Shown: in pieces, positions 1-7,010 of the stretch
Layout of the letters: every line of letters starts with the position of its first letter
Position numbering within the stretch: the first letter of the stretch is position 1
The notes under the pieces: model-generated
What the model was told of the DNA's origin: nothing
What the model saw: the letters and a program-made list of their open reading frames with translations, nothing else
Databases searched by the model: none
NCBI GenBank assembly: GCA_050330975.1
Contig: JBHJHK010000413.1
Location: 1-7,270 of the forward strand
DNA: 7,270 nt
DNA from: JBHJHK01 sp050330975
GTDB lineage: Bacteria; Pseudomonadota; Gammaproteobacteria; Competibacterales; Competibacteraceae
Reading direction: 5' to 3'
Program-made: the position numbers and the translations under genes

Positions 1-477
1 GCGGACGGGCCCGCCGGTGCGCACCCCAGCCGGGGCGCGAACCGCGACCCCACCCTGGGGGAGGACCCCCACGACCCGCTCCCCCTCCACCACCAGATCC
101 ACGGCGGCCTGCTGAAAAATCAAAAGATTGGGCAACGCCTCCAGGTGCTGGCGCACGGCCCTTTTGTACAGGGATCGGTCCGCCTGGGCCCGGGTGGCCC
201 GCACGGCCGGCCCCTTGCGGCGGTTGAGGAGGCGAAATTGAATGCCGGCGGCATCGGCACAGCGCCCCATCAGCCCCCCCAGGGCGTCTATTTCCTTGAC
301 CAGGTGGCCCTTGCCGATGCCGCCGATGGCGGGGTTGCAGCTCATCTGCCCCAGGGTTTCGACATTGTGGGTGAGCAACAGGGTGCGGACGCCAAGACGG
401 GCGGCGGCGGCACAAGCCTCGGTGCCGGCGTGGCCGCCACCGACGACGATGACGTCGAATGAGTCGGGATAGCGCAT
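1..477 (-). CDS. mnmG: tRNA uridine-5-carboxymethylaminomethyl modification enzyme MnmG (GidA), N-terminal part
   Basis: This is the first 159 codons of the FAD-binding subunit of the MnmE-MnmG complex, which modifies the wobble uridine (U34) of certain tRNAs in the cytoplasm. The reading frame is open to the left edge. The protein starts MRYPDSFDVIVVGGGHAGTE, which carries the family's FAD-binding GxGxxG-type motif GGGHAG at residues 13-18. It continues with the family signatures QMSCNPAIGGIGKGHLVKE, DALGGLMGR and KGPAVRATRAQADR. The ATG at 475-477 matches the usual MnmG start, and AGAGG lies 11 bases upstream on the minus strand (489-493). The last dozen or so codons before the edge diverge from a normally invariant stretch (see findings). 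The gene is divergent from the 627-residue protein gene. The family assignment is nearly certain from the motifs; the remaining three quarters of the gene are outside the window. Confidence 0.97.
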   Translation of the reverse strand, partial: MRYPDSFDVIVVGGGHAGTEACAAAARLGVRTLLLTHNVETLGQMSCNPAIGGIGKGHLVKEIDALGGLMGRCADAAGIQFRLLNRRKGPAVRATRAQADRSLYKRAVRQHLEALPNLLIFQQAAVDLVVEGERVVGVLPQGGVAVRAPAGVRTGGPVR

Positions 478-583
478 GGTCGTGGCAACCTCTGGTGACA
501 GTCCAAGGGAGCGATGGGCCCAAATCGCAGGTTCTTCCGGCGGGTTATGGGTCCCGCTGGAACTGGGTCCTGTGCCCCTCAGC

Positions 584-610
584 TTTTCACTCCGTGCAAA
601 AGTCTATAGC
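584..610 (+). promoter_or_regulatory. Possible promoter for the 627-residue protein gene
   Basis: On the plus strand, TTTTCA (584-589) and TATAGC (605-610) are separated by 15 bases. An alternative pair is TTCACT (586-591) with CATAAC (610-615), separated by 18 bases. Neither is strong, but this is the only A/T-rich segment between the two divergent genes, and it sits 50-80 bases before the GTG start at 664. It overlaps the minus-strand promoter candidate, so the two directions could compete for polymerase. Confidence 0.25.
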
Positions 611-636
611 ATAACCCAACCTAGGGATGGGTTTAA
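608..636 (-). promoter_or_regulatory. Possible sigma70-type promoter for mnmG
   Basis: Read on the minus strand, TTAAAC (631-636) and TATGCT (608-613) are separated by 17 bases. They match the -35 and -10 consensus at 3 and 4 of 6 positions. This A/T-richer patch stands out in the G+C-rich intergenic region. It would give a leader of about 125 bases before the mnmG ATG. The TATGCT lies within a 13-base motif that recurs near 7050-7062. The match is weak and not exclusive. Confidence 0.3.
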
Positions 637-663
637 TCGCTTAAGGAAGCTCAGGGAATCGCT

Positions 664-2547
664 GTGGAATGTCTAACCATCGCACCGCCGTTCGCCGACA
701 ACCCCCTGTGGCAAGAGTGTTCCAACATCGCCCGGGCACTGTTCCAGTGTCGGCGCCAGCACCACCGGGAAGCCGGCGCCGTGGAGTACCACCTCGATGC
801 CGCACTCCAAAGTCTCGACTGGCGCCATTGGCGGTTTGCCCCCGGGGTCGAAAACCCCGTCTGGGACCTCCAGGAGCAGACCTTTCTCCAGGAGAGCACC
901 CTGGTCGTCCACTGCCTCAGCGGCGAAGCCCAAGGGGCCCTACTCCACTGTTTGGCCCACAGCGACAAAGCCCTGCCCAGCGTGCGCCGGGCGCTGCTGG
1001 CCCTGGGGGTGACCCAGGCCGTGTTGATGGCACCCAGCGGCTGTCGGCGGGATTTTGCCCTGGTGCGGCAACCCGATGAGAGCTTGACTTTTCGCCAGAC
1101 GCCCACCGCGACCCTGGGGGAGCTGCAGAGCCTTGTGGACGGCAATCCCGGGGAGGATCTCTGGGGAGACCTCCTGGGGGAGTTGTACTTGGACGTCCAG
1201 GAGGCCGAGGCGCGCCGGCGGGTGAGGGACGCCTTGGCTCGTCCCCGGGAACGGGCGGCGCTCCACCGCCACGGCTTTACCACCCTGGTGATGGAGGCAG
1301 ATTGGTTTATCGTCACCCGGCAGCACCCCCGACAGGGCGTGGGCCCCACCGCCGCCCAGGGCACACCTCGACCATTCCACAGCGCCGATGCCGCCGGCTC
1401 GGGTTTTGGGGCGGTGGATCCCATGCCTTTGGCCCTCGATAACGTGGATCTCCTCATCTTGGACCTCGAACCCGACGGCCCCGTCGGGCCCCACCGCGCC
1501 GCCGGGCAGACGACGGCCGAGCTGGTGGGTGACGGCCTAACGGGTGAGAATCTGGTCACCGGCGACTGGGAGGCCGATGACCTCGCCCTCGCCGAAGCGC
1601 CCCCCGTCACCCGGGCTCGCCCCGCCTCCGCGGCGACGCCGACGGCGGCGGTGACGGCGGCCCTGGAGGAAGCCGGCTTGAGGCCCTGTCCACCGCTGGT
1701 CAAGACCATCGCCGACGCCGTGGAGTTGGCCTTGGCCCGGCGCCAACGGGTGGTGGTGGAGCTGGACACCACCCAGGCCACTGATGCCACCGGCGAACCC
1801 GCCCCCGCCTACCGGCTCCTCAGGGTGTTTCGCCAACTCGGACCCCTGTTGAACCACCACGGCGTCGATTGGCGGCGGGATGATCAACGCCGTACCCTCT
1901 ACCACCTGACCCCTCGTCCCGGATGGTCGCCCCAGCAGGCCAAGGCCGCCCAATTCAACGCCGTGGCCGCCGCCATCACCGCCGCCCTCAACGAGGTGCC
2001 CGCCCTGCGGGACTACGCCCGGCGGGCTTCGACCCGGCGGCTGACCGAAGCCTTTACCGCTCTACTCAACGACCCCGAACACCACCACTACCTCGATCTC
2101 AGGGACATCGACACCAACGTCGCCGGCGTGTGCCTCGCCCCCAGGGACCTCTTGTTGATGCTGCGGCGTATCGCCGACAGCCTCGGCGCCGACGCCGGTT
2201 GGGCCGTGGATATGGTAACCAGCGGCAGCTACGTTTTTACCCTCTACAACCGCCATCGAGCGCCGCGGCGCGCTCCCCTGGATCCCCAAGACATCGAGGC
2301 GTTGCTGGAGGCCATCGTCGAACAGTTGCCCTTTGTCCCCGGTCGGATGTCCTTTATCGACCGCCTCACCAAGAGCCTCACCGCCGTGGCCCGCCGTCAC
2401 CTCAGCGAAGACCTGTTGACCTTTGGCAACTACCTCCCCGAGGAAGAGCCGCGGCGGGAAGTCATCGCCCGCCTGGCTCAACACCTGACTCCCGAGGGTC
2501 TGCGGGTCCAGCGCTCCGGTGAGCGCATCATTTTGACCTGGGCGTAG
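664..2547 (+). CDS. Uncharacterised 627-residue cytoplasmic protein
   Basis: I do not recognise this protein. The GTG at 664 is the first possible start after an in-frame TAA at 634-636, and AGGGA (653-657) lies 6 bases before it, so the start is well supported. There is no signal peptide or membrane segment, so it is probably cytoplasmic. It appears to have three parts. Residues 1-225 are tryptophan-rich and hold six cysteines (3, 19, 29, 84, 96, 127) that do not form a standard CxxC metal site. Residues 226-335 are low in complexity, rich in Ala, Pro, Thr and acidic residues, and look like a linker. Residues 336-627 alternate predicted helices and strands, with stretches such as PEHHHYLDLRDIDTNV (471-486) and SGSYVFTLYNR (520-530). 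Long uninterrupted length and steady G/C third-position use support a real gene. A function cannot be assigned from sequence. A promoter candidate before the next gene suggests that the thioredoxin gene is not simply read from this one. Confidence 0.85.
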   Translation: MECLTIAPPFADNPLWQECSNIARALFQCRRQHHREAGAVEYHLDAALQSLDWRHWRFAPGVENPVWDLQEQTFLQESTLVVHCLSGEAQGALLHCLAHSDKALPSVRRALLALGVTQAVLMAPSGCRRDFALVRQPDESLTFRQTPTATLGELQSLVDGNPGEDLWGDLLGELYLDVQEAEARRRVRDALARPRERAALHRHGFTTLVMEADWFIVTRQHPRQGVGPTAAQGTPRPFHSADAAGSGFGAVDPMPLALDNVDLLILDLEPDGPVGPHRAAGQTTAELVGDGLTGENLVTGDWEADDLALAEAPPVTRARPASAATPTAAVTAALEEAGLRPCPPLVKTIADAVELALARRQRVVVELDTTQATDATGEPAPAYRLLRVFRQLGPLLNHHGVDWRRDDQRRTLYHLTPRPGWSPQQAKAAQFNAVAAAITAALNEVPALRDYARRASTRRLTEAFTALLNDPEHHHYLDLRDIDTNVAGVCLAPRDLLLMLRRIADSLGADAGWAVDMVTSGSYVFTLYNRHRAPRRAPLDPQDIEALLEAIVEQLPFVPGRMSFIDRLTKSLTAVARRHLSEDLLTFGNYLPEEEPRREVIARLAQHLTPEGLRVQRSGERIILTWA

Positions 2548-2588
2548 CGGGGCCGGCGGTCCGTCGAATAGACTCTTCACCGAGGTCC

Positions 2589-2616
2589 TCGACAATCCTC
2601 TGGGGATCGCTAAATT
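2589..2616 (+). promoter_or_regulatory. Probable sigma70-type promoter for the TlpA-like gene
   Basis: TCGACA (2589-2594, 5 of 6 to the -35 consensus) and TAAATT (2611-2616, 4 of 6 to the -10 consensus) are 16 bases apart in the short gap after the 627-residue protein gene. Transcription would begin near 2623 and give a leader of about 57 bases to the GTG at 2680. The -35 element overlaps the right half of a small palindrome, CGAGGTCCTCG (2581-2591), which could be coincidental or a protein-binding site. Confidence 0.4.
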
Positions 2617-2666
2617 GCCACCTTACAGATCGTGCAGACCCCCAGGGAGGTCTCACGACAACACCC

Positions 2667-2672
2667 GGGAGA
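2667..2672 (+). promoter_or_regulatory. Ribosome binding site that decides the TlpA-like start
   Basis: GGGAGA lies 7 bases before the GTG at 2680. The upstream in-frame GTG at 2632 has no purine-rich sequence before it and would lie only about 9 bases after the predicted transcription start. This site therefore favours 2680 as the start. Confidence 0.5.
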
Positions 2673-2679
2673 ATGGTCC

Positions 2680-3252
2680 GTGTTCTTGCGTCGCCTTTTG
2701 GCCGTCACAGCGGGTCTCGCCGCGGCGGCACTGTGTGTGGCCTTGGGGGTCATCGCCGCCCACACGGTGGTATCCACCTCCACCGCCGAATCCCCCCCCA
2801 AGACGAGCGCTGAGGCTCTAACAGCCACCCCCCAGCCCGTCCCCGCCCCGCCTCTGGAGACCACCACCGTGGAGGGTGAAACCTTTGAGTTGGTGGCCTA
2901 TCTAGGCCGCGGGGTCGTGATCAATTTCTGGGCCACCTGGTGTGCCCCCTGTATTGAGGAGATGCCCGATCTCGACCGCGCCGCCGCCGCTCTGGCCCCT
3001 GACGACGTGGTGGTGGTGGGCGTCAACGTCGGCGAGACCCCCAGCACCATCGCCCGGTTTCTCGAGCGCCATCCGGTGGATTTTCCCATCCTCCTAGATC
3101 CCGAGGGCACCATCGGCGACCGCTGGCAGCTCATCGGCATGCCCACCACCTTCTTGGTCAACACCCAGGGCCAAGTGGAAGAGGTGATCACCGGCATCCG
3201 CCCCTGGGACGAACCGGAGATGCTGGCGCGGCTGCGGCGCTTGGGGGAATGA
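2680..3252 (+). CDS. TlpA/ResA-family membrane-anchored thiol-disulfide oxidoreductase
   Basis: This is a 190-residue thioredoxin-fold protein that would exchange thiols and disulfides on the outer face of the inner membrane. From the GTG at 2680 it starts MFLRRLLAVTAGLAAAALCV, a short basic end followed by a hydrophobic segment (about residues 5-28) that acts as a signal anchor. A Ser/Thr/Pro/Ala-rich stalk follows to about residue 60. The thioredoxin domain holds the active site WCAPC, with cysteines at residues 88 and 91, preceded by NFWAT, and the cis-proline loop GMPTT, with the proline at 135. The family acts in cytochrome c maturation or related periplasmic reduction, usually fed by DsbD or CcdA. 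No such partner or cytochrome gene is in the window, so the substrate is unknown. Starting at the GTG at 2632 would add 16 residues. The gene ends tail to tail with maeB, 26 bases apart. Confidence 0.92.
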   Translation: MFLRRLLAVTAGLAAAALCVALGVIAAHTVVSTSTAESPPKTSAEALTATPQPVPAPPLETTTVEGETFELVAYLGRGVVINFWATWCAPCIEEMPDLDRAAAALAPDDVVVVGVNVGETPSTIARFLERHPVDFPILLDPEGTIGDRWQLIGMPTTFLVNTQGQVEEVITGIRPWDEPEMLARLRRLGE

Positions 3253-3262
3253 GCTCCCCCAA
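3241..3262. terminator. Hairpin between convergent genes, likely transcription end for the TlpA-like gene and maeB
   Basis: TTGGGGGA (3241-3248) pairs perfectly with TCCCCCAA (3255-3262) around a six-base loop, ATGAGC. The eight-base-pair stem holds five G-C pairs. The left arm and loop contain the last codons and the stop of the TlpA-like gene. No T-run follows on either strand, so it is not a textbook intrinsic terminator. Its position between two convergent genes only 26 bases apart fits a bidirectional terminator or an RNA-end stabiliser. Confidence 0.5.
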
Positions 3263-3278
3263 CGCCAAACCGAGTGCA

Positions 3279-5567
3279 TCACCCCTCGTTCGCCTCGGCC
3301 CACTCCCCCGCTTGGTCCAACGCCAAAGCGCTCATGTTGAACAGCCCCCGCACACTCGTGGAATGGGAGACCACATGGGCCGGGCGGCGCACCCCGAGTA
3401 AAATCGGCCCCACATAGGCGCCACCCCCCGTCACCTTGAGGAGGTTGAAGCTGATGTTGGCGGCGTCCACCGTGGGCATGATCAGCAAATTGGCGGCCCC
3501 CTTGAGCCGGGACTCGGGCAAGGCCAAATCCCGCAAGCCCTGGGACAGCGCGGCGTCGGCGTGCATCTCCCCGTCCACCTCGAGGTCTGGGTCTTGGGCG
3601 TGGATCAACGCCAGGGCGGCGCGCATCTTCTCCCCCGAGGGCAGGTCTTCGTGGGTGCCAAAGTTGGAACGGGACAACAGCGCCACCTTGGCCACTAGGC
3701 CGAAGTGCTTCATCTCCTCGGCGGCGAGCAAGGCCATCTCCGCCAGCTCCTCGGCGCTGGGATCGGGGTTGACGTGGGAATCGGCGATAAACAGCGGTCC
3801 CTGGGGCAGCACTACGGCGCTCACCGTCGAGGGGGAACGCACCCCCCGGCGCAGGCCGATGGTGCTTTTGATGATCCGCAGGTGATGGTTAAAACGCCCC
3901 ACGGTGCCGCACAACATGGCGTCGGCGTCGCCGCGCATCACCGCCAAGGCCGCCACCACCGTGCCATCGGTGCGCACCGCGGTGCGGGCCGCCTCGGGGG
4001 AAATGCCCTTGCGGGCGGTGATCTCGTGGTAGTGGCGCCAGTAGGCGGCGTAGCGCTCGTCGTCGTGGATGTTGATGAGTTCGACGTCCTCACCGGGGCG
4101 AATCTTGAGGCCCAGTTCGTCGATGCGTTGCTCGATCACCGCCGGGCGCCCCACCAAAATGGGATGGGCCAAGGCCTCGTCGCTGATCTGCTGCACCGCC
4201 TGGAGCACCCGTCGCTCCTCCCCCTCGGCGAAGATGAGCCGCCGGCGTTTGGCCCGGGCCCGGGCGAAGAAGGGCTTCATGAGCAACCCCGAGCGAAACA
4301 CAAACTGGCTCAATCGATCCCGGTAGGCGGCGAGATCCTCGATGGGGCGAGTGGCGACGCCCGACGCCATGGCGGCCTTGGCCACCGCCGGGGCGATCTG
4401 GACGATGAGGCGCGGATCGAAAGGGCGGGGAATGAGGTAGTCGGGGCCAAAGCGGGTGGGGGTGCCGCCGTAGGCCTTGAGGACCACGTCGCTGGATTCG
4501 GCGAAGGCCAACTCGGCGATGGCTTCGACGCAGGCGATCTTCATGGCCTCGTTGATGGTGGTGGCCCCCACATCCAACGCCCCGCGGAAGATAAACGGAA
4601 AGCACAGGACGTTGTTCACCTGGTTGGGAAAGTCCGACCGCCCGGTGGCGATCACCGCGTCGGGGCGCGCCTGGCGGGCCAGATCCGGCATGATCTCGGG
4701 GGTGGGGTTGGCCAACGCCAAGATCAAAGGCCGCTCGGCCATGGCGGCCAACATCTCGGGCTTGAGGACCCCGGGCGCCGACAGACCGAGGAAGATGTCG
4801 GCGCCCTGGATGGCGTCAAAGAGGGTGCGGGCCGGGGTCTCCCGGACGTAGGCCGCCTTCCAGGGATCCATTCCCGTGGCGCGCCCCGGGTGCACCACCC
4901 CGTCGATGTCGGTGACGGTGATGTGCTCCCTGGGGAGCCCCATACTCACCAGCAAGTTGAGGCAGGCCAGGGCCGCGGCGCCGGCGCCGGCGGTCACCAG
5001 ACGGACCTGATCCAGGGGCTTTTTCACCACCCGCAAGCCGTTGCGGATGGCCGCGGCGACGATGATGGCGGTGCCGTGCTGATCGTCGTGGAACACCGGG
5101 ATGTTCATCCGCGCCCGCAACGCCTCCTCGATCATAAAGCACTCGGGGGCTTTGATATCTTCGAGGTTGATACCGCCAAAGGTGGGCTCTAGACGGGCGA
5201 CGGTTTCCACGAAACGCTCGGGGTCGGTCTCGGCCACCTCGATGTCGAACACGTCCAGGCCGGCGAACTGCTTGAACAGCACCGCCTTGCCCTCCATGAC
5301 GGGCTTGGAGGCCAAAGGGCCAATGGCCCCCAAGCCCAAAACCGCAGTGCCGTTGCTGATCACCCCCACCAAATTGCCCCGGGCGGTGAGGCTCGACACC
5401 GCCAAGGGGTCGGCGACGATGGCCTCGCAGGCGGCCGCCACCCCCGGGGAATAGGCCAGGGCCAAGTCCCGCTGGGTGGACAGGGGCTTGGTGGCGACGA
5501 TGGCCAGCTTGCCCGGCGCCGGGTGACGGTGGTAATCGAGGGCACTGGCTTTGAATTTGTCGCTCAT
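3279..5567 (-). CDS. maeB: NADP-dependent malic enzyme MaeB with C-terminal phosphotransacetylase-like domain
   Basis: This 762-residue enzyme oxidatively decarboxylates malate to pyruvate and CO2, making NADPH in the cytoplasm. The length is normal for the large MaeB type. The ATG at 5565-5567 begins MSDKFKASALDYHRHPAPGK, the usual MaeB N-terminus; an upstream in-frame TTG at 5592-5594 would add nine unlikely residues. The malic N-terminal domain (about 18-150) has YSPGVAAACEAI with Tyr39, and MEGKAVLFKQ with Lys94. Metal-ligand candidates are Glu136-Asp137 and Asp161-Asp162 in HDDQHGTA. The NAD(P)-binding domain (about 160-400) has GAGAAA at 194-199. From about 428 a phosphotransacetylase-like domain follows; in known MaeB enzymes it is regulatory and senses acetyl-CoA. 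No clear ribosome binding site precedes the start. The gene lies 93 bases downstream of the envelope protein gene on the same strand and may be cotranscribed with it. Confidence 0.97.
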   Translation of the reverse strand: MSDKFKASALDYHRHPAPGKLAIVATKPLSTQRDLALAYSPGVAAACEAIVADPLAVSSLTARGNLVGVISNGTAVLGLGAIGPLASKPVMEGKAVLFKQFAGLDVFDIEVAETDPERFVETVARLEPTFGGINLEDIKAPECFMIEEALRARMNIPVFHDDQHGTAIIVAAAIRNGLRVVKKPLDQVRLVTAGAGAAALACLNLLVSMGLPREHITVTDIDGVVHPGRATGMDPWKAAYVRETPARTLFDAIQGADIFLGLSAPGVLKPEMLAAMAERPLILALANPTPEIMPDLARQARPDAVIATGRSDFPNQVNNVLCFPFIFRGALDVGATTINEAMKIACVEAIAELAFAESSDVVLKAYGGTPTRFGPDYLIPRPFDPRLIVQIAPAVAKAAMASGVATRPIEDLAAYRDRLSQFVFRSGLLMKPFFARARAKRRRLIFAEGEERRVLQAVQQISDEALAHPILVGRPAVIEQRIDELGLKIRPGEDVELINIHDDERYAAYWRHYHEITARKGISPEAARTAVRTDGTVVAALAVMRGDADAMLCGTVGRFNHHLRIIKSTIGLRRGVRSPSTVSAVVLPQGPLFIADSHVNPDPSAEELAEMALLAAEEMKHFGLVAKVALLSRSNFGTHEDLPSGEKMRAALALIHAQDPDLEVDGEMHADAALSQGLRDLALPESRLKGAANLLIMPTVDAANISFNLLKVTGGGAYVGPILLGVRRPAHVVSHSTSVRGLFNMSALALDQAGEWAEANEG

Positions 5568-5660
5568 GGAACAGGGCTCACAGGGCAGTGGCAAACGGGT
5601 GGGACAACGGCACCGGCGATCTCAGGGTTTGACGAGGGCCGTGTCGATGCGGTCAATGGG

Positions 5661-7010
5661 CTAGAAAAACACCGCTTCTCCGCCGTGGACCCGGGCCCGC
5701 AACTGCAGTTGGTCATCGACGACGCTCTCTACAAAGCCCCGGTAGGGCGTCCGCCGCCCCAATACATGGATGCGGACTTCGGCCCCCACGTGGTCGGCCA
5801 ACTGCTCCACGGCCACGGGCTGAAAGGGAGGGGGGGGTGGCAACTCGGGGGGCAGGCGCCGTTCGCCCCGGGGCACCAACACCGGTCGCGGGTCGTCGAC
5901 GGTGCCCCCCAAGGGGGGTGATGACCGCGCCGGACTCGCCACGGTTTCCCCGGGGGGTTCCGTGGTGGGGACGGGGTCAGTGGATCCAGTAGTGTCAAGC
6001 GCCTCCTGGGGGTCGGCGGTCGCGGCAACGGCGGGCGTAGACCCCAACAGGGCCACGGGGCGGTCGAAGGCCAGGTCGAAGCCGTCGATCACCAAGCCGT
6101 TGACCCGCGCCCGCAAACCCGCCAACTGGGCCAAGGAGGTGCCGGGATCGGGGGACAACACCTGGTCCAAGGTCACGGGGGCCAAGGGGTCTAGGTCCAG
6201 TTCCAGGCGCCCTCCCTCGGTGAGGAACAGCCGGTAGGCGTCCACGGCGCTGCGGCTGGGGCGCACCCCGAGAGCGGTGAGGTTGCCGGCGCTGGACTGG
6301 GCGTGGCGGACGAGGAAATTTTCCAGGGATTGGTCGATGGCCAAGGTGCAGAGGCGCTGCTTGCGGGGGATGTAGCCTTGATCGACAAAGGTCATCTGGG
6401 CGCCTTCCAGCTGCCAGTTGCCAACCTCACGACTCGCCGTGGCAAAAAACTCCAACCGCATCATGTCGGCGCTGTCCTGGACCAAGCTCAAGGTCACCTC
6501 CCCCGGCCGGCTGCGATAGTTCACTTCCACCGCAGCCCGCAGGGCGCCATAGCCCATGGCCGCCAATTCTTCGGCGCCGATGCGGTCTATCTGACCACAG
6601 GCCATGGGTCCCGTCACCGGCAAATAGGGATCCAGAGACGACCAGCCCTGGCGTTCGAGGGTGGCCAAGGGGATGGTGAGCCCCTCCAAGGTGAGGGTCA
6701 AATCGTCGGGGAGCGCCGCCGGGGGGGTGCCCAAGGCCCACTGGAGGGCATAGGCGAAATCTCGACTGGCCAGGGCGGCGCGGTCGAGGCGAAAGGGCGC
6801 TTGAGGGTCGTCGGCCGGCACCACCGTCACCTGGTGCAACTCCAAGACCCCCCAGGGCCAGGCAATGCTGTAGGCGTAGTCCGCCAGGGCCACCGGGCGC
6901 AGCTCGCCGAGGAAGGCGTTGACCCGCTGTTGGGCACTCCACCATAAGTAGCCGTGGGCACCCGCCACCAGGGCGAGCAAAACCCCCACAATGGAGAAAA
7001 ATTTGCGCAT
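5661..7010 (-). CDS. Uncharacterised membrane-anchored envelope protein, AsmA/DUF945-like style with C-terminal barrel-like domain
   Basis: This is a 449-residue protein from the ATG at 7008-7010, which begins MRKFFSIVGVLLALVAGAHG. A basic end and one hydrophobic segment (about 4-24) make a signal anchor, so the body is probably periplasmic. Residues 35-330 alternate short beta strands with amphipathic turns, in the style of AsmA or DUF945 proteins, including WPWGVLELHQVTVVP (51-65) and LTLTLEGLTIPL (104-115). Only two cysteines occur, Cys138 and Cys221, and they could form a disulfide. Residues about 331-398 form a Thr/Pro/Ser-rich linker ending in PPPPP. The last 50 residues, including GAEVRIHVLGRR (409-420) and GGEAVFF (443-449), read like a small Sm- or SH3-like beta barrel. 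An ATG at 7017-7019 is an alternative start; the frame is open to a GTG at 7148, but that region lacks protein-like composition. The function is unknown. The gene is possibly cotranscribed with maeB. Confidence 0.85.
   Translation of the reverse strand: MRKFFSIVGVLLALVAGAHGYLWWSAQQRVNAFLGELRPVALADYAYSIAWPWGVLELHQVTVVPADDPQAPFRLDRAALASRDFAYALQWALGTPPAALPDDLTLTLEGLTIPLATLERQGWSSLDPYLPVTGPMACGQIDRIGAEELAAMGYGALRAAVEVNYRSRPGEVTLSLVQDSADMMRLEFFATASREVGNWQLEGAQMTFVDQGYIPRKQRLCTLAIDQSLENFLVRHAQSSAGNLTALGVRPSRSAVDAYRLFLTEGGRLELDLDPLAPVTLDQVLSPDPGTSLAQLAGLRARVNGLVIDGFDLAFDRPVALLGSTPAVAATADPQEALDTTGSTDPVPTTEPPGETVASPARSSPPLGGTVDDPRPVLVPRGERRLPPELPPPPPFQPVAVEQLADHVGAEVRIHVLGRRTPYRGFVESVVDDQLQLRARVHGGEAVFF

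Noticed and set aside
651..1790. A 379-codon open frame on the minus strand opposite the 627-residue protein gene
   Set aside because: Its product is dominated by Ser, Arg, Trp and Ala, typical of an antisense shadow. The plus-strand frame is longer, has a ribosome binding site and a more natural amino-acid make-up.
2632..2679. Longer start for the TlpA-like protein at the GTG at 2632
   Set aside because: No ribosome binding site precedes it, and it would add 16 polar residues before the signal anchor. The GTG at 2680 has GGGAGA 7 bases upstream.
3259..3327. Exact 11-base direct repeat CCAACGCCAAA at 3259-3269 and 3317-3327
   Set aside because: There are only two copies, one within maeB coding sequence, and no mobile-element features. 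Probably coincidental.
3705..5192. A 495-codon open frame on the plus strand opposite maeB
   Set aside because: The opposite strand encodes an unmistakable full-length MaeB. The plus-strand product is Gly/His/Asp-rich with no recognisable motif, as expected for a shadow frame in G+C-rich DNA.
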